NCBI RefSeq assembly: GCF_000832125.1
Contig: NZ_JPRK01000011.1
Span: 310,001 to 374,000, forward strand
From: Flavobacterium hibernum
Lineage (GTDB): Bacteria; Bacteroidota; Bacteroidia; Flavobacteriales; Flavobacteriaceae
Direction of reading: 5' to 3'
Length of the DNA: 64,000 bases
This document shows positions 37,097-46,650 of this stretch, piece after piece. The position numbers and the translations under genes were made by a program. Under the pieces are notes generated by a model. That model did not search any database and was not told the DNA's origin. It was given only the letters and a program-made list of their open reading frames with translations. Within the stretch, counting starts at the first letter, position 1. Every line of letters begins with the position of its first letter.

Positions 37097-37131
37097 TTTA
37101 TTAAATTTTGATCGCAAAAATAGTAATTTAA

Positions 37132-37160
37132 TCAAAAAAAACGCTCCCTATGGAGCGTTA
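37132..37160 (-). terminator. Terminator of the 71-residue protein gene
   Basis: On the minus strand aacgctcc and ggagcgtt pair with a 4-base loop and are followed by seven T. It lies between the small gene and lspA, which would then need its own promoter. Confidence 0.85.
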
Positions 37161-37215
37161 ATTCTATTGTAATAAAACCAAACCGATTATAATTTAGCCT
37201 AAACCTAAACAAAAT

Positions 37216-37431
37216 CTATTTTTTTGCAACTGACTTTGCAGCATTTTTAGGAGGATCACTAAAAAACTCAGAGATCGATTTAAGCAAACCTTTCCCTTCT
37301 TTAGCCGGATTTGCCGTTTTTACCTCATTCTTTTTCACTTCAGCCTTCAATTTAATACGAATTTTTTCAAAATCTTTCATTCTACTCTCAACATCTGAGT
37401 TTACTTCTCTGAATTTCAATACCTTAGCCAT
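37216..37431 (-). CDS. Small basic protein, unknown function
   Basis: A 71-residue lysine-rich soluble protein. The first half (about residues 12-40) is charged and helical, perhaps a coiled coil; the C-terminal half has I-S-E-F-F-S-D-P-P-K and ends in A-K-S-V-A-K-K. No cysteine, signal peptide or membrane segment. It has its own terminator, which supports a real gene. I do not recognise a family; a nucleic-acid- or chaperone-like partner role would be a guess. Confidence 0.6.
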   Translation of the reverse strand: MAKVLKFREVNSDVESRMKDFEKIRIKLKAEVKKNEVKTANPAKEGKGLLKSISEFFSDPPKNAAKSVAKK

Positions 37432-37610
37432 TCTGTAAGTTTTTTATAGTAAATAAATAAAATTATTAACGTTTTCGTATTACAATGATACATAAATTAA
37501 TTTATATTTGTTAATAAAAATTAACACTTGTTTAGACAAAAACTAAGATTTCCCACCAATACAATATTAAAGTGAAACGATTTTAACAACTTCATTAAAT
37601 CCTACAAAAT

Positions 37611-37967
37611 ATGAACGAAATCACAACTACTCTAAACGATTTTCTAGTTAACACCAAATCTTCCGCAGCATTAATTCTAAATGGAAAAGGAAAATTAATT
37701 ACATCATTACACTTAGACTATGGAGATAGTGTTGCCGCAATGAGTGCTGCAATTTTATCAATGAGCGAAAAATTCTTATCAGACTTAGACAAAGGCTCTC
37801 TAAAGCAACTTTTCTTAAAAACCTCAGAAGGTGTTGTTATTGGAAACAAAATTAGCGGCTCTAATTTTTTAATTGCCTTTTCAAAAGACGGCAGCAATCT
37901 GGGATTATTAATGCGCACGACCGACGAAGTTTCGTCAGAGCTAAGCAAGAATTCACTATTAAAATAA
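37611..37967 (+). CDS. Roadblock/LC7-like protein, first of a pair
   Basis: A 118-residue soluble protein with a Roadblock/LC7-like pattern: an N-terminal helix, a strand with A-A-L-I-L-N-G-K-G-K-L-I, a central helix (S-V-A-A-M-S-A-A-I-L-S-M-S-E-K-F) and the paired strands L-K-Q-L-F-L-K and N-F-L-I-A-F-S. This fold is found in MglB-like regulators of small Ras-like GTPases. The gene lies 32 bases before a second protein of the same kind. A TATATTTG -7-like box is at 37503-37510, about 100 bases upstream. No GTPase gene is nearby, so its partner is unknown. Confidence 0.65.
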   Translation: MNEITTTLNDFLVNTKSSAALILNGKGKLITSLHLDYGDSVAAMSAAILSMSEKFLSDLDKGSLKQLFLKTSEGVVIGNKISGSNFLIAFSKDGSNLGLLMRTTDEVSSELSKNSLLK

Positions 37968-37999
37968 CATAAATCTATTAACACCAAATCCCACAAACT

Positions 38000-38380
38000 A
38001 TGAGTAATGACTTTTTAAACGTATTTCTTAACGAAATGAAAACCAACGTAAACGGCTTTATTGCAGTTGCTGTAACTGAAATTGAATCTGGATTAAGCTA
38101 CGGAAACATAACTGTAGACCCAGCGTTCGACCCCGAACTTGCGGCAGCTTACAACCTTGAAGTTGTAAAAGCAAAATTAAGCGCAGTAAAAGCTTTAAAC
38201 TTAAAACAGGACATCGAAGATATTTTGATTACGCTATCTAATCAAATTCACATTATCGATATTTCACCAAATAAAAAATTCATGATTTATCTTGCAGCAG
38301 ATGCTAGTAAGGCAAATTTAGGAATGACAAGAGCTATTCTAAGAAAACATAAATTAGAGTTGGAAAAAAACTTAGCTTAA
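38000..38380 (+). CDS. Roadblock/LC7-like protein, second of a pair
   Basis: A 126-residue soluble protein that resembles its neighbour in plan: helix, strand with F-I-A-V-A-V-T-E-I-E-S-G, long helix (A-A-A-Y-N-L-E-V-V-K-A-K) and strands I-H-I-I-D-I-S and K-F-M-I-Y-L-A-A. Sequence identity between the two is low, so they look like different subunits of a heterodimer rather than a recent copy. A hairpin (38396-38430) follows its stop. The pair interrupts the usual lspA-dksA-ileS neighbourhood on the opposite strand. Function unknown. Confidence 0.6.
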   Translation: MSNDFLNVFLNEMKTNVNGFIAVAVTEIESGLSYGNITVDPAFDPELAAAYNLEVVKAKLSAVKALNLKQDIEDILITLSNQIHIIDISPNKKFMIYLAADASKANLGMTRAILRKHKLELEKNLA

Positions 38381-38395
38381 TCTAAAATTTTACAA

Positions 38396-38430
38396 AATTA
38401 GAACTGTCCTTAATCAAGACAGTTCTAATT
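38396..38430 (+). terminator. Hairpin after the Roadblock pair
   Basis: Perfect 13-base arms aattagaactgtc and gacagttctaatt around a 9-base loop. It lacks a good T-run, so it may be a weak terminator or an RNA-stabilising hairpin. Confidence 0.55.
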
Positions 38431-38580
38431 AAAATATACTTTTCACTGCCCCAAATCAGACTCTTTAGTATTCTTACAAAAGCAAAATCCTAATTTCGAG
38501 CTTATCTTCAAAAAATTATAATCGAATTCTTTCAAAAGATTATTCAGCAGCTCAACTACATTCCAACAAAACATTAAACA

Positions 38581-38608
38581 AAAAAAACGCCCCTAAAAGG
38601 AGCGCTTA
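38581..38608 (-). terminator. Terminator of the DksA-like gene
   Basis: On the minus strand cgctcct and aggggcg pair (one G-U) with a 3-base loop and are followed by a T-run. Confidence 0.75.
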
Positions 38609-38625
38609 TTTAAACAAATATTATT

Positions 38626-39006
38626 TTATCGCTGCAAGTTCTTCGCTTCGATACTCATTGTTGCGTGAGGAACGATTTTTAACCTTTCTTTGCCAATTAA
38701 CTTACCTGTTACTTTACAAATTCCGTATGTTTTATTTTCAACACGGAATAAAGCATTTTTTAGATCGCGTATAAACTTTTCTTGTCTGATAGCCAACTGT
38801 GAGTTTGCTTCTTTAGACATTGTTTCGCTTCCTTCTTCAAATGCTTTAAAAGTTGGAGAAGTATCATCTGTTCCGTTATTTAAATCATTCATGTAAGCAC
38901 TTTTTATTAAATCCAGATCGGCTTGTGCTTTTTGTATTTTATTTTGTATTATTTCTTTGAACTCCGCCAAATCAGCGTCAGAGTATCTTGTAATTTCATC
39001 TATCAT
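38626..39006 (-). CDS. DksA/TraR-family protein without zinc cysteines
   Basis: A 126-residue protein of the DksA/TraR family, which binds the RNA polymerase secondary channel and usually acts with ppGpp. The N-terminal coiled coil spans about residues 8-90, with D-D-T-S near 47-50 at its tip. The C-terminal zinc-finger region has C97-x2-T100-x17-S118-x2-A121 in place of four cysteines, so it cannot bind zinc in the classical way. I recall the same C/T/S/A pattern in the zinc-independent DksA2 of Pseudomonas aeruginosa. It lies 10 bases after ileS on the same strand and has its own terminator. Confidence 0.88.
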   Translation of the reverse strand: MIDEITRYSDADLAEFKEIIQNKIQKAQADLDLIKSAYMNDLNNGTDDTSPTFKAFEEGSETMSKEANSQLAIRQEKFIRDLKNALFRVENKTYGICKVTGKLIGKERLKIVPHATMSIEAKNLQR

Positions 39007-39016
39007 GGTATTTATA

Positions 39017-42000
39017 TTATTTTGAAATTAATATCATAGTTTTAATATCATCAAACTCAATTTCTATGCCGCTTTCTAAAGCATCCACAAAAGCCAAATC
39101 GTCTGTTAATGTCTCAGACTTAATATAGTCTTCATTTTTAAGAATTGCATCTTCTAAAAGACCACTTCTTTTTATTTGAACCTTAATCTTATCAGTAACT
39201 TCAAATCCAGAATCTTTACGGATATTTTGAATTCTGTTTACCAACTCTCTTGAGATCCCTTCGTTTTTCAATTCGTCAGAGATTGTAATATCAAGCGCAA
39301 CTGTAATTCCGTTTGAATTTGCAACCAACCAACCTTCAATATCTTGCGATGTTATTTCGACGTCTTCTAATGATAAAGTTACATTATTTCCAGCAATAAC
39401 AATATCTAGCGCCCCTTGCTTGTCTAATTGGTTAATTTGATCTGCCGAAAAAGACTGTATCTCTTTGGAAATCAAACCCATATCTTTTCCAAAACGTGGC
39501 CCTAAAGCTTTAAAATTAGGCTTAATTTGTTTTACCAAAATACCTGAATCGTCATCTAAAAGTGTGATTTCTTTAACGTTAACCTCTGCTTTTACCAGCT
39601 CAGAAATAGCCAAAATTTCGGCTCTCTGATTCTCGTCAAGTACTGGAATCATTACCTTTTGTAAAGGTTGACGCACTTTAATCATTTCCTTTTTACGAAG
39701 CGATAAAACCAGCGATGAGATGGTTTGCGCTTTCTGCATTTTGCTTTCTAACGTTTTATTAACAAAGTTTTCGACAAATTTTGGAAACTCAGCCAAGTGA
39801 ACACTGCTATATTGCTCAGATCCTGTCGAACTTGTTAAATCTCTGTATAATTTATCCATGAAAAAAGGAGCGATCGGAGCGCTTAATTTACTTATCGTTA
39901 ATAAGCAAGTATAAAGCGTTTGATAGGCTGCAATTTTATCATGAGCATATTCTCCTTTCCAGAAACGACGACGACATAAACGAACATACCAGTTGCTTAA
40001 GTTTTCCTGAACAAAGTCAGAAATAGCTCTTGCAGCTTTTGTTGGTTCATAATCTTCATAACATTCATCAACAAATTTTATTAATGTATGCAATTCAGAA
40101 ATAATCCATTGATCTATTTCAGGTCTTTCGTTTAACGGAATTTCTGCTTCAGCATATTTAAATCCATCTATATTCGCATATAAAGAGAAAAATGAATATG
40201 TATTATATAAAGTTCCAAAGAATTTACGACGAACCTCAGCAATTCCTTCAATATCAAATTTTAAGTTATCCCAAGGATTTGCATTTGAAATCATATACCA
40301 ACGTGTGGCATCTGGACCGTATTCTGCAATTGTTTCAAAAGGATCTGTCGCGTTTCCTAAACGTTTCGACATTTTTTGTCCGTTTTTATCCAAAACTAAA
40401 CCATTCGAAACTACATTTTTGTACGCTACTTTATCAAAAACTAATGTTCCGATTGCATGTAGGGTATAAAACCATCCACGAGTCTGATCGACACCTTCGG
40501 CAATAAAATTGGCTGGAAAATCTTTGTTCTCGTCAATTTTATCTTTGTTTTCAAAAGGATAATGCCATTGTGCATAAGGCATTGCTCCAGAATCGAACCA
40601 AACATCAATTAAATCACTTTCACGTTTCATTGGTTGTCCTGAAGCCGAAACTAACGTAATTTGATCAACTACATTTTTATGCAAATCGATTAAATCATAG
40701 TTTGACTCAGACATATTCCCGATTTCAAAACCTTTGAACGGGTTCTCTTTTTGAAAACCGGCTTCGATAGATTTCTCGATCGCATTGTATAATTCTTCTA
40801 CAGAACCAATAAGAACTTCTTCTTTTTTGTCTTCAGTTCTCCAAATTGGCAACGGAATACCCCAATATCTAGAACGAGATAAGTTCCAGTCATTAGCATT
40901 TTTAAGCCAATTTCCAAAACGTCCTTCACCAGTAGACTTAGGCTTCCAATTGATAGTTTCGTTCAGATCGAACATTCTATCTTTTACATCGGTTACTTTA
41001 ATGAACCAAGAGTCTAGCGGATAATATAATAACGGCTCATCAGTTCTCCAACTGTGTGGATAACTATGTACGTATTTTTCAACCTTAAAGGCTTTATTTT
41101 CTTCTTTTAATCGAATAGCAATTTCAACATCTACAGAACGCTCTGGCGCCTGCCCCGCATCATAATATTCGTTTTTTACATATTTACCAGCAAATTCACC
41201 CATGTGTGAAGTAAATTTCCCTTGCAAATCGACTAATGGAACTGCTGTTCCGTTTTCGTCTAAAACCAACATTGGCGGTACTTCTGGCTTTGCTTCTTTT
41301 GCTACTTTAGCATCATCTGCCCCAAAAGTTGGTGCTGTATGCACAACTCCTGTTCCATCTTCGGTAGTAACAAAATCTCCGGCAATTACTCTAAATGCAT
41401 TTTCGGCATTTTGATAAGGTAATACGTATGGTAATAATTGTTCGTAACGAATCTCAACTAAATCTGCTCCTTTTGCTTCTGCTAATATTTTGTACGGAAG
41501 TTTTTTATCGCCTTCTTTTACATTATCAAAATCAGCATCATCTTCACTTAAGAAAAATCCTTTTGCGAATTGTTTTCCAACTAAATTTTTAGCCAAAACA
41601 ACATTAACTGGCTCAAATGTATACTGATTGAATGTTTTTACTAAAACATAATCGATTTTTGGCCCAACTGTTAAGGCTGTATTTGACGGTAATGTCCAAG
41701 GAGTTGTAGTCCATGCCAAGATGTGAATATCTCCAAAACCTTGCAAAAAGCTTGGTAGTGTTTCCGGCAATGTTTTAAACTGTGCTACAATCGTAGTATC
41801 TGTAACATCTCTATAAGCTCCCGGCTGATTTACTTCGTGAGAAGACAATCCTGTTCCTGCTTTTGGAGAATAAGGCTGAATTGTGTATCCTTTGTACAAC
41901 AAACCTTTATCATAGATTTGTTTTAAAAGCCACCAAACAGACTCCATATATTTTGGCTTATACGTTACATATGGATCTTCCATATCTACCCAATATCCCA

Positions 42001-42418
42001 TTTTTTCGGTCAAATCATTCCATACGTCAGTATAACGCATTACGGTTTTTTTACACGCTTCGTTATATTCTTCGATAGAAATGGTTTTTCCAATATCTTC
42101 TTTTGTAATTCCAAGCTCTTTCTCAGTACCTAATTCTACAGGTAATCCGTGTGTATCCCAACCGGCTTTTCTTTTTACCTGAAAACCTTTTTGAGTTTTG
42201 TAACGACAAAAAATATCTTTAATCGCACGTGCCATCACGTGGTGAATTCCAGGTAATCCGTTTGCTGAAGGCGGACCTTCAAAAAATACGTAAGGCTCAG
42301 CGCCTTCGCGAGTTGTTACACTCTTTTCAAATATATTTTCTTTCTTCCAAAAATCAAGTACTTCAGACGCTACCGTTGGTAAGTCAAGTCCTTTGTATTC
42401 AGTAAATTTTGTGCTCAT
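39017..42418 (-). CDS. ileS: Isoleucyl-tRNA synthetase
   Basis: A 1133-residue class I synthetase that charges tRNA-Ile. The HIGH-type motif reads G-I-H-H-V-M-A and the second signature is K-M-S-K-R-L-G-N. The CP1 editing insert has A-W-T-T-T-P-W-T-L-P and G-T-G-V-V-H-T-A-P-T-F-G. It is about 200 residues longer than the E. coli enzyme, as for the long Bacteroidota type, and an anticodon-binding domain follows the catalytic core. It precedes the DksA-like gene by 10 bases. No T-box-like leader was noticed in the 130 bases upstream. Confidence 0.97.
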   Translation of the reverse strand: MSTKFTEYKGLDLPTVASEVLDFWKKENIFEKSVTTREGAEPYVFFEGPPSANGLPGIHHVMARAIKDIFCRYKTQKGFQVKRKAGWDTHGLPVELGTEKELGITKEDIGKTISIEEYNEACKKTVMRYTDVWNDLTEKMGYWVDMEDPYVTYKPKYMESVWWLLKQIYDKGLLYKGYTIQPYSPKAGTGLSSHEVNQPGAYRDVTDTTIVAQFKTLPETLPSFLQGFGDIHILAWTTTPWTLPSNTALTVGPKIDYVLVKTFNQYTFEPVNVVLAKNLVGKQFAKGFFLSEDDADFDNVKEGDKKLPYKILAEAKGADLVEIRYEQLLPYVLPYQNAENAFRVIAGDFVTTEDGTGVVHTAPTFGADDAKVAKEAKPEVPPMLVLDENGTAVPLVDLQGKFTSHMGEFAGKYVKNEYYDAGQAPERSVDVEIAIRLKEENKAFKVEKYVHSYPHSWRTDEPLLYYPLDSWFIKVTDVKDRMFDLNETINWKPKSTGEGRFGNWLKNANDWNLSRSRYWGIPLPIWRTEDKKEEVLIGSVEELYNAIEKSIEAGFQKENPFKGFEIGNMSESNYDLIDLHKNVVDQITLVSASGQPMKRESDLIDVWFDSGAMPYAQWHYPFENKDKIDENKDFPANFIAEGVDQTRGWFYTLHAIGTLVFDKVAYKNVVSNGLVLDKNGQKMSKRLGNATDPFETIAEYGPDATRWYMISNANPWDNLKFDIEGIAEVRRKFFGTLYNTYSFFSLYANIDGFKYAEAEIPLNERPEIDQWIISELHTLIKFVDECYEDYEPTKAARAISDFVQENLSNWYVRLCRRRFWKGEYAHDKIAAYQTLYTCLLTISKLSAPIAPFFMDKLYRDLTSSTGSEQYSSVHLAEFPKFVENFVNKTLESKMQKAQTISSLVLSLRKKEMIKVRQPLQKVMIPVLDENQRAEILAISELVKAEVNVKEITLLDDDSGILVKQIKPNFKALGPRFGKDMGLISKEIQSFSADQINQLDKQGALDIVIAGNNVTLSLEDVEITSQDIEGWLVANSNGITVALDITISDELKNEGISRELVNRIQNIRKDSGFEVTDKIKVQIKRSGLLEDAILKNEDYIKSETLTDDLAFVDALESGIEIEFDDIKTMILISK

Positions 42419-42548
42419 TTTATCCTTTTCTTAAACGAGGTGCGAAAGTAAGGAATTTTGAGTAAAATAGAGAAAAGATGACAGAAAAAAGAGCGATATC
42501 ACGAAATTTCAAGTATATTCCGCAAAAAAAAATCCTCTTTTTGAAAAT

Positions 42549-43262
42549 TTAAGAGAAAACCTCCTTTAAAACCTCTAAAGATTTAGGCTTTTTAAATCCT
42601 TCTAAATGAAAACTATAATAATCTATAAGAATTTTCAGTAAAATTTGTCGTTCAATGACGTGAAAAATCTTCTGATCGTTTTCAAACTTTAAATCAATCA
42701 GTTTTTTTAACAAATTTGTTTCGTGTTCGGTTAAGGCACTTGCTTCATGAAAAAGTGTAAAAACTCCGTCATTCATTTGAAAAAAAGGCAAATCGATTTC
42801 TGAAATATCAGGATAAAAACCCAAATATTTGGTACTTTCTAAAAGTAAAATCAGGTGAAAATTAGAAACTTCGTCATGATGATCCAACCAAGTCAGAGCA
42901 GTTTCTAAGAATATAAAAAGTGATTCGTTTTTTTCTTCTTCCTGAATCGAGTGATGGAGCATTTCGGATAGAAACATTACCATTGTACTTTTTACCAGAT
43001 CTGTATGAATACTTTGAAACGGGACAGCCGTTTTAATTTCTTTAAAGTTTTCTAATGTTCCTTTATTTTTATGTACTGCCTCAATTTCTAAAATCGACAA
43101 TGGCTGAAAGTAGGCTATTTTCTGACTTGCTTTTCGGCTTGAAAATGCATCGCGCACAAAATAAGACTTCAGACCGTTTGAAAGCGTAAAACATTTTACG
43201 ATTAAACTTTTTTCCTGAAATTTTAATGCCGAAATTACTATGGCTTTGGTCTTGACTAACAT
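42549..43262 (-). CDS. recO: DNA repair protein RecO
   Basis: A 237-residue protein of the RecFOR pathway that helps load RecA. The N-terminal OB-fold has T-K-A-I-V-I-S-A-L-K-F and S-L-I-V-K-C-F-T; the helical C-terminal part follows. No zinc-binding cysteines are seen. It is followed closely by the acyltransferase gene upstream (11 bases) on the same strand; I recall recO next to porZ in several Flavobacteria. Confidence 0.88.
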   Translation of the reverse strand: MLVKTKAIVISALKFQEKSLIVKCFTLSNGLKSYFVRDAFSSRKASQKIAYFQPLSILEIEAVHKNKGTLENFKEIKTAVPFQSIHTDLVKSTMVMFLSEMLHHSIQEEEKNESLFIFLETALTWLDHHDEVSNFHLILLLESTKYLGFYPDISEIDLPFFQMNDGVFTLFHEASALTEHETNLLKKLIDLKFENDQKIFHVIERQILLKILIDYYSFHLEGFKKPKSLEVLKEVFS

Positions 43263-43273
43263 AAAGTCGGGTT

Positions 43274-44290
43274 TTACTTTTGATGGTTTCGATTTATTCT
43301 ATACAAAAATCTTCTTTCTACTAGAAACCATGATAGAATAGCCAGAAATAGAGTAATCAAAATTACAACAATTGACATTGTATACGGATTGTATTTTTCG
43401 AATAAATTATATTGTCTAAATAGCTGTATTACTGGAAAATGATAAATATAAAACCCGTATGTAAAATCGCCATACTTTCCAAAATTGTTCAAATAAGGAA
43501 TATTATATGCCGCAATTATTACAAGACTTCCAAATGCTAAAGGATAAAGTACTACTGTTTGTGCGCTTAAAAAATAATAACTTATTAATGCTAAAATTGA
43601 AAACACGAATATTCTTTTTTTATGATGCATCAGAAAATCAAATTTCAAAAAGAGAAAAATTCCTGTTGCAAAATATGACAAATAGCCTGGTAATTGTTTT
43701 GCCAATAATGGTTTATTAAGATAGGAATCCATAAAAACCCAATAAGATATTGACAAAATATAGAGTATTACGAGTATTAAAGAAGCTTTTTTTGTCTTTT
43801 TAATTCCGTAAAAAATCAGCGGTAAAACCAAATAAAATCCTATTTCAATTTTCAGAGTCCACAAAGCACCATTTACAGCACAAAGTAAATTACTCTCAAA
43901 AAGTCCGGGCAAGCAAGGATGTATGAAATTTAGAAAAAGTAAATTCCAAACGACATATTTATAGGTATCTATATTTGCAAAATAACCAGATAATTTCTCT
44001 GTGCTAAAAAACGAAAGGATGAAGACTGAAAAAAGAATTACAACTACATATGCCGGTAAAATTCTTTTGGCTCGTTTGACAAAATAATCTTTTATCGAAG
44101 GTGTATTGACATAACTTTTTGCAACTAAAAAGCCGCTTATCACAAAAAAACCTTTTATACCAATAACTGCATTTGAAATTTGAGATAAAAAATGGAGCTC
44201 ATTATTTTGCGAAAGCTCTGAAAGATGTACTAACAAGACATTTGCTGCAAAGAAAAATCTTAAAAAATCAAAGCAATTTTTGTTATTCAT
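43274..44290 (-). CDS. Acyltransferase 3 family membrane protein
   Basis: A 338-residue inner-membrane protein with about ten transmembrane helices of the OafA/acyltransferase 3 type, which adds acetyl or other acyl groups to surface sugars. Family signs are the N-terminal L-R-F-F-F-A-A-N-V-L-L-V-H with its histidine, the central G-F-F-V-I-S-G-F-L and the arginine in K-R-A-K-R-I-L-P-A-Y. The gene lies between recO and porZ on the same strand, 18 bases after porZ. It might modify a lipopolysaccharide or a glycan attached to secreted proteins. Confidence 0.9.
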   Translation of the reverse strand: MNNKNCFDFLRFFFAANVLLVHLSELSQNNELHFLSQISNAVIGIKGFFVISGFLVAKSYVNTPSIKDYFVKRAKRILPAYVVVILFSVFILSFFSTEKLSGYFANIDTYKYVVWNLLFLNFIHPCLPGLFESNLLCAVNGALWTLKIEIGFYLVLPLIFYGIKKTKKASLILVILYILSISYWVFMDSYLNKPLLAKQLPGYLSYFATGIFLFLKFDFLMHHKKRIFVFSILALISYYFLSAQTVVLYPLAFGSLVIIAAYNIPYLNNFGKYGDFTYGFYIYHFPVIQLFRQYNLFEKYNPYTMSIVVILITLFLAILSWFLVERRFLYRINRNHQK

Positions 44291-44308
44291 AATTGATTTG
44301 AGCTAAAC

Positions 44309-46579
44309 TTATCGAATAATCATTACTTTTTTGACTTTTGTTTCGCCTCCATCCTGAGCCGAAATAAAGATCATATAAACTCCTGAAGCAACTTTGTATT
44401 TCCCAAAAGCTGTAGTATCCCATTCTATTGTTCCGCCTTGTGAAGTAGTTTCGAAAACCAAATTCCCTTCTATATCAGTAATTTTAATATTGGCTTTATC
44501 AATTAATCCAGCGACTTTTACGGTTCCAGCAAAAGTTGGACGAACGGGATTTGGATATACATAAACATTATTTAAATCATCGTTTGCTCCTGTCGAAACT
44601 CCTTTAAAAGAAACTAATCCTTTATCTGTTGCAATAAAAACTTCACCGGTTACGCTATTTATATCAATGTCGTTTATAACATTACTTGGCAATGGCGAAT
44701 TGTTTATTGTAAAATGATATTTGGTTTCCTGACCATTTGGCGAAACCATAAAAACTCCTGAATCTGCTGTTGCGATCCATTTATTATTAGATCCATCAAC
44801 AACAATATCTGTTATAAATTGTTCGTATAATAATTCTTGCGCTACACCGTCTTCAACAATAATAATTGGTTTTGTTGTTAATTGGTTTTCTGTCTGAAAA
44901 CTATTTACATTGGCTAAAACTCTTAATCCTTTTGTAGTTCCTATCCAAAGTTGATTGTTATTATCCGGCGTCGCAACTCGGGCGTCTATAAAAGGAAGGT
45001 TCCCGGCATCTACTCCTTGTGTTATTTTTTTAAAGACATTTCCTTTTTCATTAAACCCAATAATTCCGTTGTTGAAAGTTGCAATCCATTTTGTTCCGTT
45101 TTTATCAATAGAAATTCTTCCAAAAGGGCAACTTGAAACATTTGTAATTACTGATTTTGTTGAATAAACCTGCCAATCTCCGTTTGGCTTCAACACTTTT
45201 AATCCGTTATCGACTAAACTATTATTTACCCAGAGATTTCCTGATTTATCAAACGCGGGACCATTTACCCAAACATCGGCTGTACTAGGAATTGCTTCTA
45301 ATGAACTATTTCCTGTTCCGTACAAATAAGTTGGAACATCATTTTCTACTTTTAATAATCCGGCATCAAAAGATCCTATGTAAACTTTATTTTCATTTTT
45401 AGGATCAACGGCAATTCTAATTAATGATTTAGCTCCTAAAACATCTTTATAAGGAATATTCAACCATTCGTTCTTATTAAACTTACTTATACCGTAGCTG
45501 TCTTTTGGATAGGGATTATAAACTCCTGAATAATCTCCAAAAACTGTCCACAACGAACTATCTGTTGCCTGAAGTGCAAATACACTATTTCGCAATGGTC
45601 CGCTTGGTGTATTGTTTACAAAAACTGAAGCGCTTGAAAGCGAAGATGAAAATACTCCGTTTTCTTTTGTACCAATATATAAAAAGTCTCCAATCGCGGT
45701 GGCACATGTAAAGTTTAAGGTATTATCTAAAACCTGCGTATTTGCAATTTGACGATTTAATGTCAGTTGATTATTATATACAAAAACGGTATTCGGAGTG
45801 GTTACAAACAAATTATGATTTACAGCTCGCAAATCTGTAGCGGGTTGCGAAAGTTGCGAAAACCCAACAAATGTAGTTGAGTTGTAACGATGTAAATATC
45901 CGCCGGAATTTACGGCAACGAGTTCTGTATCTAAACTTTCTACTCCGGACCAATCTCCAGAATTTACTAAAATCCACTGGTTAAAATCAATTAGATTAGC
46001 ATTTGTACTATCTGCTTTTCTAATTCCGTTTGATGTTGCTGCAAAAATAAATCCGTTAAAATAAGTGGTTTGCTTTACACTAATTTCAGCTCCATTATCT
46101 CCAATAAAATAAGTATCGCCAAATTGCAAAGTCTTTAAATTAAATACAACAATTCCAAAATCACACGAAACATAAACAAAGCCGTTATGTTCCATAAAAT
46201 GATTGATCTTTTTTAGATTGGCTGGTAGTTGTTTGTTGATTATATCGACAACTTTTAGGATACTTCCATCTGTTTCGTTAACTACGATCATTAATCCATT
46301 TTCGTAACCAATTATCGTTTTCTTAAATCCCTCGCTATAATAAAGAGATGAAATGGTTTGTCCTGAAAGCCCGTCAATTGTTGTAACCGTTTTAACTACG
46401 TTTGTTTGGGTGTTTTTTGTAAACAATGCATTTTCTGACCCTGCATATACTGTTGTTGAAGATTGTGAAATATCTTTTATTTCGTTGAACGAAAAATAAC
46501 CTTGCCACGACAATTTATTTTGCGCAAAACTAAATTGAAACAACACTAAAAACAATATATACAGAAACCTTCTTTTCAT
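44309..46579 (-). CDS. porZ: PorZ-type T9SS protein with beta-propellers and C-terminal sorting domain
   Basis: A 756-residue secreted protein: signal peptide (cleavage near S-F-A-Q, residues 17-20), an N-terminal propeller domain (starting with W-Q-G-Y-F-S-F and A-G-S-E-N-A-L-F), further two-component-type propeller blades (for example L-W-I-G-T-T-K-G-L), and a C-terminal T9SS type A sorting domain (about residues 675-756, with Y-P-N-P-V-R-P and a K-V-K-K-V-M-I-I-R tail). This matches PorZ of Porphyromonas, which takes part in anchoring A-LPS to secreted cargo. The neighbouring acyltransferase 3 gene is suggestive. A TATATTTG box lies at 46601-46608. Confidence 0.85.
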   Translation of the reverse strand: MKRRFLYILFLVLFQFSFAQNKLSWQGYFSFNEIKDISQSSTTVYAGSENALFTKNTQTNVVKTVTTIDGLSGQTISSLYYSEGFKKTIIGYENGLMIVVNETDGSILKVVDIINKQLPANLKKINHFMEHNGFVYVSCDFGIVVFNLKTLQFGDTYFIGDNGAEISVKQTTYFNGFIFAATSNGIRKADSTNANLIDFNQWILVNSGDWSGVESLDTELVAVNSGGYLHRYNSTTFVGFSQLSQPATDLRAVNHNLFVTTPNTVFVYNNQLTLNRQIANTQVLDNTLNFTCATAIGDFLYIGTKENGVFSSSLSSASVFVNNTPSGPLRNSVFALQATDSSLWTVFGDYSGVYNPYPKDSYGISKFNKNEWLNIPYKDVLGAKSLIRIAVDPKNENKVYIGSFDAGLLKVENDVPTYLYGTGNSSLEAIPSTADVWVNGPAFDKSGNLWVNNSLVDNGLKVLKPNGDWQVYSTKSVITNVSSCPFGRISIDKNGTKWIATFNNGIIGFNEKGNVFKKITQGVDAGNLPFIDARVATPDNNNQLWIGTTKGLRVLANVNSFQTENQLTTKPIIIVEDGVAQELLYEQFITDIVVDGSNNKWIATADSGVFMVSPNGQETKYHFTINNSPLPSNVINDIDINSVTGEVFIATDKGLVSFKGVSTGANDDLNNVYVYPNPVRPTFAGTVKVAGLIDKANIKITDIEGNLVFETTSQGGTIEWDTTAFGKYKVASGVYMIFISAQDGGETKVKKVMIIR

Positions 46580-46650
46580 TATTTAACGTATTCGGATAGA
46601 CAAATATACTACAAACGAAAGTATTTGATTTTCCTTCTTGTGCAAATAAA

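Noticed and set aside
38443..38574. A 43-residue open frame on the minus strand between the Roadblock pair and the dksA-type terminator
   Set aside because: It has an ATG and reads without a stop, but shows no signal peptide, no motif and no promoter, so chance cannot be excluded.
42419..42548. T-box or other leader in front of ileS
   Set aside because: The spacer is short, AT-rich and without a conserved T-box sequence; T-boxes are also not expected in this phylum.
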